Source: Sabellastarte sp. h YS-2021
Taxonomy: Eukaryota; Annelida; Polychaeta; Sabellida; Sabellidae
Assembly (NCBI GenBank): GCA_964017235.1
Contig: OZ024929.1
Coordinates: forward strand, 23,371,464-23,435,463
Direction of reading: 5' to 3'
Length of the DNA stretch: 64,000 nucleotides
The translations under genes were made by a program, and so were the position numbers. Shown piece by piece: positions 33,886 through 44,736 of the stretch. Under the pieces are notes generated by a model. It was not told the DNA's origin. It searched no databases and saw only the letters and a program-made list of their open reading frames with translations. Position 1 is the stretch's first letter, and each line of letters starts with the position of its first letter.

Positions 33886-35870
33886 CTTCCTTCACTAATT
33901 GAGACTCGAACAAGGAAGCGTCCCAAAAGGACGAGTTCCTGAGTTCTTGACGTCTCGTTTCTCCTAATTGTGGATGTAATAGAGTCATCTCGGCTTCGCG
34001 CCTAAGCAAGCCGGTATTAGCCATAGAGTATAATTCCCTCTGCAAAATATGGGCTAGAGATTTGCTGAGACAAGTGAGGGCCCTGTGTTGAACAAGTACT
34101 GTCTTGTTCCAAAAATCTAAGTAGTCAGCTACTTCCTCATATCCGCGCTTTGCTGCTCTCTCAGGATCGGCACCTTTTTGAATCTGAGATTTAATCTTCT
34201 TGACCGTAGACTTGATGCTATGTTGACATTTTTCCAATGAAGCATTGCAAGAAGAGGAGGTCTTGGCAAAAGCAGCGGTGAAGTTGAGGGTAGAGATATT
34301 TTGTCTAGCCTGAAGTTCTAGCTCCTTGAGAACTGGCAGGGGAACTCTGGCTACTGGGGGCCCAGAAGGTCTAGGAGTAATACAGATCTTAGCAAAGTCT
34401 GTATTCAACTCCTGGATTTTGTCTTGAAAAGTTGGTTGTCCCACCTTGTACCACTTTGAAGTTGAGGGAGGAGGCTTGACATATTTTCCCTCAGATAAGT
34501 TGGCAGCCTTAAAGTCATGTTGGAATTTATCAAAGGCGTCCTTGATAACTGAGCTAAGTGGAAGAATAGAGGAGGGACCTCTAGGTCTGAGCTCTTGACG
34601 GCCTTTTTCATCATCCAGACCCAAGACCGAGGTGGAAGACCTGGGCATAGATTCCCTGGGGTCAGGGAGAGACAAAATACGCCTGAAGGTATCAACTTCC
34701 TCAGAGTATTGTGAGGGCATGTCAGACAAAGCTACTGCCCTATAATAAGGGGGGTCTGGATCATGTTGTGGGAGGTCTTGATCAGAAGCAACTCCTGAGG
34801 GCTGGGCCCTAGAGGGCTTAGAAGACCTGTGTCTGGCTACAGGGGAGTGATCCTCCTCTGAGGTAAAAGACACGTATCTAGATCTTGATTTATGTTTGCT
34901 CTTGTCAGAGTGCTTTTTAGATCTAGAAGAAGGGATCCGAGGTTCATCGGAATCCTCATTTAGTTGGTCCGAGGCAGAGCTCGGGTCAACTGGCTGCCTA
35001 TGGCTTTGCTTTTTGTGAGAGTACGAAACCTCTTCGGGATGACCTTCAGAGGGGGCAACGTACTGATCCGAGGAAGGTTGAGTAGATACTAAACGAGGAG
35101 GAAGAGTTGGACCATAGTCCACATCCATATCCTCGCTTGCAATGTTAGTACCAGATCTCGGAGGGGGCAAATCCAGAGGGGCAGCAGAAGAACTGGACAA
35201 GCCAGGTTTTGAAGCAAGAGTCGAGGACTGAGCCTCGACTTTCTGTTTTACAGTCAACTCCTCTCGGAGTGACTTAAAAGCTTCCAACATGGATGCCTGA
35301 AAGGAACCCATTTGCTGCTGTAAATGTATATTTAAGGAATCACCGAGTGATTTCTCTAAATTTGACTGGATTTTATTTTGCAAAGCTGTACCAGGGGTGG
35401 GTGGAGCGGTTTTTGCTGGCGTTTTCAAAGACAGGGAACTGAAGGCAAGAGGTTGTGGACGGGGGGGGGGAGATAAAAAGGCTATCAGCCGCACACTCGA
35501 GGTCTGCATTAGACCCAGTGAAGGAATCCCCGTCGCCTTCACCCAAAAGATCTAGTTCATCTTTGGAACTAGTTGTCGCTTTCTGCTTTTTCAAATACCG
35601 TTTCCGGTTTTGGATTTTCTGAAGTTGCTCATCTGTAAAAGACGTGCAAACTTCGCAAGGGGTTTCAAAGGTGACACAGGGGTCATCTCCCTTGCCAGCC
35701 TCCCTACAAGTAGGGCAGAAATTATGTGTATCAAAACTAAAGCAGAAATGGCGGCATTTCTGCGCTCTCGGTTTGTCTTTATTTGCTTGATGTGTAGACA
35801 TTTTGTACGCAATAAAAGACGTAGAAAGAATTAGCCTGAACCGAGGAAAACTCAAAACACGCGACTGCAA
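33635..35870 (-). other. DIRS copy A gag region
   Basis: N-terminal Cys/His cluster (CRHFCFSFDTHNFCPTC, then CEVC), probably zinc binding. A long Ser/Pro-rich charged middle and a helical segment (LKELELQARQNISTL) follow. The C-terminal tail is rich in Arg-Gly (RGRGRGN), as in nucleic-acid-binding gag ends. Assigned as the DIRS structural ORF by position and composition. Confidence 0.8.
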
Positions 35871-36027
35871 TAAAAATACTTATCCTGTGGAAATGAAACT
35901 TTTACAGAATAATCTATGATATATATTACAAGAAATATGCAAATATTAGCCTCCAACAATAAGTAAAGTCTGAGAAATAAATGAAAATGTCTGTATATTT
36001 ACAAACTGCTACCAGTCAATCGTGGCC

Positions 36028-36194
36028 AACGAGAAAGTAGGACGATTGGTCAGAAGTTATCACGTGACGACAACTACCAGTATATCCGGTGGCTAACAAG
36101 AACTGTCTTTTTTTCTAAGACGTTGGCCCCGGGTGTGGCAACCCGAGATCAGCATTAAGTCCCACATGGTAAGCTATTGTAGCGTAATAAAATT
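36028..36194. repeat. DIRS copy A left inverted terminal repeat
   Basis: Inverted partner of 29852-30000, plus a left-specific terminal stretch ending GCGTAATAAAATT. It lies upstream of the gag region, where the promoter is expected in DIRS elements. Confidence 0.9.
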
Positions 36195-38793
36195 ACCCAT
36201 TTACATTAAAATTTATTTAAAATGCGAGAAAATATTAAAAGTCTATATCACATGTAACTGCTTTTAAAATTATACAGTGATGTAAAGCAGTTATCAGTGA
36301 CCCAGTGCTTGTTTATAAAGTAAATTTCAACAAATATAATATGTATTTACTGATTTCACATATTTTCTTTTTACTGTAACATATACATTAATAAAATACT
36401 CCATCTATATAGTTCTCATCTAAAAATACCAGATACACTTGACAAAAATTTAACCCCCTTCAAGTTCCCATCTGTCAATTTTAAAGGCAATAAATCACAC
36501 ACACATTTTTCCAACTCATACGACCTGACATGCCAAGTTTTTGGAACTTATTTCCTCTTGAAATAAGAATCAGTTTCTCAGTTACATTGATTGGGAAGCA
36601 TCTTAAGACTCACTGCTTCAAACTATGTTTCCCCATCAAGTATTTTCCCTGTTTCACACCCACAATCCTGGGTGACTGACCTGGTATGTCTGTGGACTTA
36701 GACTTTCTTCACGTCCTATGGTCTAAGGTATTATAGGAGGACTGAACTGTCTTTTTCACTAGAATTTGGGGCTGACAAAAGATTTTTCTCATAGGTCACA
36801 AAAAGTGGTTGTCCACCTAGTGAGAAAAATGCACCCTACCAATTATGTGAAAAATCCTGTAAGACTTTCAGCCAATTAAAATATCTGCTTCTGAGTCCAT
36901 GTTACAACACTGTAAATACACTCCCACAGTCCATCTGGACTGGTTTATCTCCCCTCTGGCTGATCAGCTCATTGGTATTCCTGTATAATGTAACAATGGC
37001 TAAGCGTCCTGTATAGACTTTCGTCAAGTCCTTTTGCCTGAGGTATTATATGAGGACTGAATGACTTTTTTACCAGAATTCGGGCTAACATCAGACATAA
37101 GGTTCCCCACTCATCGGGTGGATTCATAATGAGCCAATGTATGTCTGATTTGGTGGAATTAGAAATACCAAGACTTGGAGCAAGTCTACTGTGGACTACG
37201 ACTTTTGCCAATTTCTTTGTCAATCACACTTAATTCCCCCTTGTGGAGATCACTGATCATTTTGACAAATGTAACATAGTTTATAAGACTTTATGTGAAC
37301 CTTTACTTTAATTATGTTAACATTAGAAATAATATAAACTCCCGAAGATTGAGTTATAGCAACCCATGATATCCACAATATATCCAGCTACCTGTAATGA
37401 AGTTCACACCCTGAAACTATTTTGACTAACAATCTATTCTGGTTCAATACTTTCTGAAATTTTACTGACCAACGATATTCATACTAATAATATGTGCTAA
37501 TATTTAGCTTCCTCTACTTGTTCTTTGACAGCAGATTTTGTATGTTCAGGGTCTTTGATACATCATTGTTACATTGCATTGAAATAATCCGGTTTTAAAT
37601 ATGATCACCAAGAACTGAACTACCAGAAAAAAGAATAAACTGTGTGTTATTAATGAAAACGACTTTCCATAAAAACACCCTCATTCTACTGCCGGATTAA
37701 CTGTACCTCAATACTTCTTTTTGCACTTAAAACCTAATTTGATGGGATCTGCCTTGAACCAAAACATACTGTATCCACCATCTGAAGCGCCCACAGGCAA
37801 TGCGACCAAATATTTGCAAAAGTTGGGGATGAGTGCTTACAACAATGAAAGCCAGGCGGGTATTCTGCAAAAAATGACCTGAATTTAGGTACTCGCATTT
37901 TGGTATATACCAATTGGAAGTAAAGTACAGTTGGTGTAAGCAGATCTCTCAGATAAAATGTGAAACAATTGCTAAAATAAGGAAGGTTATGTTGAAAATT
38001 GATGTAAAATAATCAAATTAGACCTGTTATTGGGTTTTAATGGAAAAAGTGTACCTCAAAACAACAAATTAGCATTTTATTAGCAATAACATAAGATAGT
38101 GGAGGGGCGCTTATGAAAGCATGGGCGATACAGAGCACAGCACAAGTAATTTCCTGCAAATCAAAATCTGGCACACCTTTCACAAAAATACTGTACCACA
38201 AATGAACAACATGGATATCTTAAGGAACTAGATATAGAATAACTTGCTTGGAACAAAGATTTTGACATAACAGAGCACACTTCAATAGCAAAGGACCTTT
38301 AAGTACCTAATATTTACTTCTACTGAAAAATGAATTCTATTCAAAAGTATTCTACATAAAGGGTACGATAAAAAGAAAAGTTTCCACTGGAAATTGAACC
38401 TGTAACTATAACATTTTTTGTGATTTGCATGGTATCAGCCTCATAATTTACTCTGTATTGTTATTGGTTTACATTTGTTAGAGTATCAGAATCTTATCAG
38501 AGGAACACACAGTGGTTTGTTTCTGAACTAGCTTTTTGAAAATGGCTGTTTTAGGGAGCCAGTTTGTTGGAGTCAAAACCCTGTTCGGAACATCAAGGGG
38601 CTCCAGTGATACACATGCGTAACTAATGACTCCAGCATATTTTGATAACTGGAGCATGAAGACAGGTGAACACATTAACAGTACATGACAAAGAGTCAGG
38701 AACAATGAAGACTGAATCGTTTCATTGGTACAGTGGCTAAATATCAGATCAATCAAACAGGAACTGACAGTCATTCTGATCTGATTGTAATGT
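36195..38793. other. Intergenic region on the 3' side of the ENPP gene
   Basis: Two diverged direct repeats (around 36690-36770 and 36990-37070, both with GGTATTATA...GAGGACTGAA) are visible. No ENPP 3' exon could be recognised here, although the missing 3' exons should lie between 28060 and 40720. Confidence 0.45.
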
Positions 38794-40135
38794 AACTAGA
38801 GATTGCATCTCGACGCAGTGTATCCCCGGACGGGACATAGTTAAGGCGTGAATATGTCGGTCTTGAGCCTGTTTGCTGGAGCACCAGGTCAGGATTCTCC
38901 ATAGTACCAGATTACTCCCAAAAGCTAATCACTAGTTCTTTCACTTATATCTGTCTTTAAACATTACATTTCATGGATCCAGAAGATCCATATAGTGATC
39001 CGGATCACTTCCAAAATTCAATCATTTCATCCTTTTACCTTTTCAGACATATTCTAAAAATTTCATCAAAATCCATCCATAAATTTTTTAGTTATCTTGT
39101 ACACAAACATATCTGGCAGCCTGGATCCACATGATCCAGACAGTGATCCAGATTAGCTCCCCAAAACTAATTACTTGTTCTTTGTTCCATTTAAGACATT
39201 TCCTGAAAATTTCATAAAAATCCATCCATAAGTTTTTGAGCTATACTGCACACAAACACATCTGGCAGCCTGGATCCGGATGATCCAGACAGTGATCCAG
39301 ATCACTCCCAAAATCTAATCACTTGTTCCTCGTCCCATTAAGGACATTTCCTGAAAATTTCATCAAAATGCACCCATAAGTTTTTGAGTTGTCTGTCTTT
39401 AAAAATTAAATTTCATGGATCCAGAAGATCCAGACAGTGATCCGGATCACTCCCAAAATTTAATCATATCTTCCTTTTACCATTTTGGACATATCCTGAA
39501 AATTTTATCAAAATCCATCTGTCAGTTTTTGAGTTATCTTCTTCACAAACAAACAAATAAATAGAGGGCCAAAAATGACCCTCGGTCAGGTACTTTGGCG
39601 GTCAGTGGATGACCTTAAATGAAGATCTGTAACCGGTAAGCCTGGATGCTGGTACTCCATCATGTACTCAACCTCCAAAGCCATTTTCAATAGTTTCCAT
39701 GCAATACAGTCAGCATTAAGTGTGAAAATATCTCCAAAAAGGCCAAAAATGACCCTCGGTCAGGTACTTTGGCGGTCAGTGGATGACCTTCAATGAAGAG
39801 CTTCAAGGTCAAATTTCTGCATGCTTACAGAGGACATATATATGTATTATATATACCAGCCATAGGATGATCTGACTTTCTGTATAGGAGAACTGGGCCA
39901 AAAAGTGAAAAAGTGGCCAAAATCTGACCTTTAAGAGGCCACCAGTGACCTTGAGATTGAAGGTCAAGGTCACAAAACAATAGCGTTCGTGGCATTGCCC
40001 ATATATACCCACATACCAAATTTGAAAGTTCTAACTAAAATATTTTTTAAGTTATCGTGTCCAAAAGGAAATCTCTGCGGCGGCGGCGTGACCGTACTGA
40101 AACCTAAGTATCCCCGACTTTCGTCCGGGGATACA
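38794..40135 (+). mobile_element. Hairpin-capped element E8, complete (~1.34 kb)
   Basis: 5' motif AACTAGA (38794-38800), hairpin GAGATTGCATCTC (38799-38811), and inverted repeat GTATCCCCGGACG (38820-38832). The core is four ~150-bp monomers (38960-39560), then a duplicated GGCCAAAAATGACCCTCGG block (39576 and 39739). A tail module (39780-39990), a CpG-rich patch (40077-40090), and a 3' hairpin at 40108-40134 follow; the hairpin holds CGTCCGGGGATAC, a perfect 13-bp partner, then AATTACAG. Non-coding. Confidence 0.78.
38960..39560. repeat. ~150-bp tandem monomers in E8 (4 copies)
   Basis: Units carry GGATCC.GA.GATCCAGACAGTGATCC, TCACTCCCAAAATCTAATCA and CCTGAAAATTTCATCAAAAT. The same monomer, in the same orientation relative to the caps, forms the core of E9 (41003-41466). 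Confidence 0.9.
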
Positions 40136-40720
40136 ATTACAGTCATACACACTCCCCCCTTATTTTTCATTTTTTATGCCTCTAATGTGAACAGCATCAG
40201 CATACTGAAATAACTGTCAATGTATCTGACTTTTATAAGGCTGGAGAAACTTATAAATCACACAGATATTTATAAATTTACATTTATTAGGATTACCTAT
40301 GTGTGAGTGATATCATCTTAGTGTATTCCGTCAACAGCTTAGATGTGGAGAACACATTCAACACTGCCAAGAGTGGCACCCTAATTCATGCCACTAAGAC
40401 TAGTGAGACACAAGCACTACTGTAAGAAGTCTCTTTACAATGTGCTAGTCCTAACGCCACCACCGCCAAGTGAATAAAGAGAACTGTCCTGAGACCTTTC
40501 ACACACAAATATCAGTGAGAAATATGCAGTTCAGTGTTGTGGAGTGGATTGTGAAGAAAATTGGCTCAGTGTCTACTACAAAACATAAATGTCAGGAATT
40601 ATACTTCATCTGGGCCCTACCCACCATCCATCCTACAGGTATCAATATGTCTGCGTAATGAGATGCCACCTGATTATACTCTTATCCAGGCGTACCCTTA
40701 TTTCTGTATACAGAAAATAC
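40136..40720. other. 3' flank or intron of the ENPP gene, nothing recognised
   Basis: This should be intron sequence downstream of the last recognised ENPP exon. No further exon was identified by eye. Confidence 0.4.
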
Positions 40721-40918
40721 CTGAGATGCTGTCAAGTTGAAAGCAGTCCACAAAGGCATCAGAGTGTCCTCACTGTAAGCAGACACAAAGTCTGTCTGGT
40801 GAAGTAAGTGGGTGCTGCCATTGAGCATGATGGGTAAACCATGTGGCAGGTGCTTGGACTGTATCCCATCAGCCTCTGCTGCACTTATATTTAACTGGCT
40901 ATCCAAAGATTCCAGGTT
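40721..40918 (-). CDS. ENPP gene, exon 7 of 7 seen (nuclease-like domain)
   Basis: 198-bp exon between acceptor TTTCTTTCAG and donor CAG|GTATTTTCTG; phase 0 at both ends. It encodes LPHGLPIMLNGSTHLLHQTD and FVSAYSEDTLMPLWTAFNL. This matches the start of the C-terminal nuclease-like domain of ENPP1-3 (family pattern LPYGRP...QFMSGYSQDILMPLWTS). The protein must continue into further exons, not recognised in this window. Confidence 0.88.
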
Positions 40919-41002
40919 CTGAAAGAAATTGCATTGATATAACAGGAACAATACCTAAATAATGCTAATGTTAAAACTTTAAGTCAGGGTCCATATTCTT
41001 AT

Positions 41003-41466
41003 TACCTCCGCCAAGGAAGTTATGTTTTCACCTGGGTTTGTTTGTGAGTTTGTTTGTTTGTGAACAAGATAACTCAAAAACTTATGGGCGGATTTTGATG
41101 AAATTTTCAGGATATGTCTGAAAAGGTAAAAGGAAGAAATGATTCAATTTTGGGAGTGATCCGGATCATCTGGACCCATGAAATGTAATGTTTCAAGACA
41201 GATAACTCAAAAAGTTATGGACGGATTTTGATGAAATTTTCAGGATATGTCCTAAATGGGACATGGAACAAGTGATTAGATTTTGGGAGTGATCTGGATC
41301 GCTGTCTGGATCCATGAAAAATAAATTGGGAGTGATCCGGATCACTATCAGCAAAAATATGAAATAGAGGGGGAAAAACCAAGATCAGTGCTAATGGTAG
41401 GTTTTGAAAGTCCAGGAATTGAGCTCCCGTGGCGGAGGCCTGCGCTCTCCGAGTGATCTTGTTCCT
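41003..41466 (-). mobile_element. Hairpin-capped element E9, complete (~0.46 kb)
   Basis: On the - strand: AACAAGATCACTCGGAGAGC with a CGGAG/CTCCG hairpin, inverted repeat CCTCCGCCA (inverse of 41430-41438), two monomers of the E8 type, and at the 3' end the partner TGGCGGAGG (inverse of 41005-41013) followed by TAATAAG. A GTTTGTTTGT run lies near the 3' end. From memory, sequences with this CCTCCGCCAAGG start and AACTCAAAAAGTTATGG core are widespread in aquatic animals. Confidence 0.65.
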
Positions 41467-41702
41467 AGAATAGTATTATTCCACGCATGTTCTTTGAAGA
41501 CAGGCATTTATTAAAACCAAATTTCTCACAAAAATATTTAGGAATAAGAATAAATAATACCCTCATACATGTCAACATATTTTGTCACAAAAGTTCCAAA
41601 GTGTAAAAAAAAAACACAAAAGCACAAAAGTAACTAATTTGAGTATCATAATTTTAGTCAGCAATTAAGTTAGGATCACTATTTTACCTAAACAAGCCTT
41701 AA

Positions 41703-42185
41703 CCCTTTCGCTACCATGTATGTCGACTAGCAGTCGACATCAATGTGTATTACAGGGGACCATGTCTGTCGACCAAGGGTCGACAGCAATAATATATATT
41801 TCTTCTCTCCCTTCAGTGTACTGTTACATGTTTTCTTTGGTGTATCAGTATTAAACTGATTTTTTAAGTATTTTATATGAAAGTTATGCTATATTTTTAA
41901 AAAAAATTCACCCTTTCACCTATTTTTACTAGTTTCTGTATATATTGCCGTATTTACCACATTTACCTGCATATTGTTTACTCGTGGTTATTTTTATTTG
42001 GGGAATTCCCACGAATTTTCCCATGATTCGACTTTCATCAATTCCTAATGAAATATGCCGAAAAATACCGCAAATAAAGTGCATAAGGTAGTGAGTTATT
42101 ATTTTACTTCATTGGCGTTTCTGACGTGATATGACATCACATGGCTACAGTCCGGTGGAATAATGTTCCTTCAGTAGCGAAAGGG
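41703..42185. mobile_element. piggyBac-like MITE flanked by TTAA
   Basis: TTAA at 41699-41702 and 42186-42189 flank an insert with inverted ends CCCTTTCGCTAC and GTAGCGAAAGGG (12 bp, perfect). TTAA duplication and CCY-type ends are the piggyBac signature. Near the left end are two short hairpins built on GTCGAC: ATGTCGACTAGCAGTCGACA and CTGTCGACCAAGGGTCGACA. No transposase. It lies in an ENPP intron. Confidence 0.88.
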
Positions 42186-42556
42186 TTAAATATTACTTAT
42201 TAAATCCTTTGCAAATGTTTTGGTGTAAATGTTTCTCTACTCTTACTTGGGCATGATAAATCACATCTGGCTGTGTTGATGTCAAAGGTAATATTTTTTC
42301 CGTAACCAAACCTCCAAAATAAGTCAGCTAATTTAGGCAGTCAACTTCTCATCCAAATCTAGCCTCATAAAAATTTAAACCTCTACTTTAAAGTCTTTTG
42401 TCACATTAGTTCATGACTGTTTATTTAGACTTACTTATCTCTGTACACATTCACATCTAGCTGTGGTGATGTAAGACTCACTTTTTTATTAAACAAGCAT
42501 CAAACATTACTTAAATTGTTTTCTGACATTAATTCTGGGATGCTTATGGTGAGTAC

Positions 42557-42744
42557 CTGTGTATCACAGTGACATCCAGCTGTAGTGAGGTTAGCTCTTC
42601 TTATGTAATCCTCCCCATCAGGATACTGTGTAGTTTTGTAGGCCACTCCATCAGGTAAATCAGGTATTGCAGGTGGCTGCTTCAGTATGTGGTACAAAGA
42701 GCCTTCAGTGCCATTGTTTGGGGCAGCAATCACATCGGACAGAA
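42557..42744 (-). CDS. ENPP gene, exon 6
   Basis: 188-bp exon, acceptor TTCTGTAG, donor CAG|GTACTCACC. It encodes LSDVIAAPNNGTEGSLYHIL and then a linker ending AGCHCDTQ. ENPP1-3 have APNNGTHGSLNHLL at this point, joining the phosphodiesterase domain to the nuclease-like domain, and a Cys-x-Cys after it. Here His is Glu in NNGT-E-GSL. Phase fits exon 5 (G|TT, Val) and exon 7 (phase 0). Confidence 0.95.
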
Positions 42745-43710
42745 CTACAGAATTACAGTAAACTACGTGTATCAAGTCGAAACCAGTGTAAGTTCAATTT
42801 AGGTATTACTACAACTTTTGGGGCACTAGCTCAAAGATTACTGAAGTATTCTATTGGTGGAAGTAGCAGAACCAAATCCTGTCGGCATTGGAGGTTCTAG
42901 ATGTGCACAGGCTATTGTGTATCAATTGTCAGCTTTAAAAAATACAGACAAGTATAGCAAATACAGAGAACCAGAACTACCAAAAGGAATCAAGATTTTG
43001 ATATGTCTGGACAATAGCAACTTTACACTATTTAAGTTGATAAAAGGTTTACATTATCAAAAACATAGCCATGAGTTCATCAAGCTCTTATTACTATATG
43101 GAAAGAGCAGACCCAAAATTTGATGAATTTTTTTTTTCAAATTTCACCTTTAAATTTTAAATGACTACAAATTAAGTCATACCAATGCACTATGTAAGTA
43201 CAAGTAAAAAGAATAATAGTAAAATGTCATTCAGCAAATTTCTATAACAACACAGAAACGTTGAATTATAAACATGTTGAAGAAATGCAGACAACTGCAG
43301 ATGTTTTTTATTTTTTTGTTTCCTGTAGACTTAGTGAACTGTGACAAAGAATGTATCCATGCTGAACTTAAAATATTATTATATAGTGACACAACTAACA
43401 TATAAAAGAAGCTTTAAATACTATTTCAAAATGGTATGATGTGCAGTGACCTTTGACACATCTTTGCGCAATGCTGGAATCGCGAATATAGAACAGTAAA
43501 TAAAATAACGCTGTTGAATTCTGTGTGCATCATCCCTTTGTGTACAAATGTAAACAAATGACCCTTCGGGCTTCGTGGCTTTAATATTCAGCCGATCAAT
43601 AGTTTAAAACCACCATACAGCACTGGAATATGTCTTTTATTCCTATAATAAATACACACAATTAACAACAACAACATTGGACTCATGGGTGAATCTACAT
43701 AAGTAATTAC

Positions 43711-43798
43711 CTGCCATAATGTTATAAAGTTCAGTGTTCTCAAATGGTCGTATTTCATGCTTGCTCTTAAACATCGGACCAAATGCTGTAAAAAAAGC
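43711..43798 (-). CDS. ENPP gene, exon 5
   Basis: 88-bp exon, acceptor TTATTGGCAG, donor GCAG|GTAATTAC. It encodes AFFTAFGPMFKSKHEIRPFE then NTELYNIMA. The family pattern is A(I/L)F...GP.FK....PFEN.E.YN.M, at the end of the alkaline-phosphatase-like catalytic core. Phases are 0 at the start and 1 at the end. Confidence 0.95.
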
Positions 43799-44566
43799 CT
43801 GCCAATAAAAAACATCACTCAGTTATTAAGGTTTCACTCACGTCTGTCTGCCTGTTAACAGAATTTACAACCTCAAAGTTGAGCTTTATGTATGGTGCAA
43901 GGAAATGACTTAGTATTAACCATATTAACCTTCCCCACCTACCAGGGTACACAGACTGGTTAGTATTTTTTGCTATGGGTGAGCAAGCATCAACAAAATA
44001 ATAATTTAACCTACAAAAATGTAATACCCGGTATTTATCCTTAAACAAATTACATTTACAGACGTTCTCCTCATTTGCATGGCACTGATTTATTTTGGTT
44101 TTAAGGTCACTTTCAACACTGAGTAGGTCATATCATGACGGGTAGTTTTATTGGCAGTTGGTCAAGGCCCTGTACTGTAAACTGCCGACCATTGGTAAGC
44201 AAGTACCAACTTTCCCACACAGAGTCTGGGGGTTTGAGCCACAGATCTCAGAGATGAGAGGCACCATGGCCCATGTTGTACTAAAATTAGAAAATCTAAA
44301 ATTAAAATTGGAGTATTTATGTTCACTGGTGACCTTTACCATGGATATAATCATGGGTATTTTTTGGATACCAATGCAGTAAAAGTACTTTTTATGTAAA
44401 TATTGACTTATTTTATTCATTATTCATGCAAACTCATAAATATTAACGGTTAACTACACTTTGTAGTAAATATCTTTAATTTTTTTTTTACTCGGAGACA
44501 AAACACAGTAATGACTCAAAAGTTAACCAGGTTTCAGTGTTTTATATTTTCACATACATGTCATAC

Positions 44567-44630
44567 CTGCATAAGCTCAAAGCTTGGGTCCCAGCCATGT
44601 TGTCCTTTAATACCACACCAGGGGTTGTAA
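44567..44630 (-). CDS. ENPP gene, exon 4
   Basis: 64-bp exon, acceptor ATGTTTACAG, donor CAG|GTATGACA. It encodes YNPWCGIKGQHGWDPSFELM-Q. The GQHGWD stretch matches the ENPP G-x-HG-x-D motif whose histidine binds catalytic zinc in the family. Phase fits exon 3 (AG|T, Ser) across an intron of about 8.2 kb that carries E10 and E11. Confidence 0.93.
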
Positions 44631-44736
44631 CTGTAAACATGGTAAATATTATCATAACAAACAGTATTTGCCATCTTATGATGTCTAATGGATAGTGATA
44701 AGTAGACAGGAAATGCGTCAAAGCTATTTGAATATC

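Larger units (their letters stand above)
29810..36194 (-). mobile_element. DIRS retrotransposon copy A: young, nearly whole
   Basis: Tyrosine-recombinase retrotransposon, 6.4 kb, transcribed on the - strand. Parts from left end (high coordinate) to right end: left inverted terminal repeat (36028-36194), gag region (35870-33635), RT/RNase H region (33885-31579), recombinase region (frame to 30584), 3' non-coding, internal complementary region (30058-30163), and right inverted terminal repeat (29810-30000). There are no LTRs and no integrase, as expected for DIRS. It looks almost whole, with about one break. It is almost identical to copy B, so both are recent. Confidence 0.95.

Noticed and set aside
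37509-37580. Short - strand frame ending AVKEQVEEAKY as a last ENPP exon
   Set aside because: Composition looks plausible, but there is no family match and no clear acceptor.
38478-38774. 98-codon frame on the - strand as a missing ENPP 3' exon
   Set aside because: No ENPP motif and no fitting splice phase could be recognised.
42854-43123. 89-codon frame on the + strand
   Set aside because: Intronic, low-complexity and unlike any family I recognise.
44148-44280. Possible tRNA-derived SINE head (GGCAGTTGGTCAAGG ... GGTTTGAGCC)
   Set aside because: A/B-box resemblance is weak, there is no second copy in the window and no body or tail.
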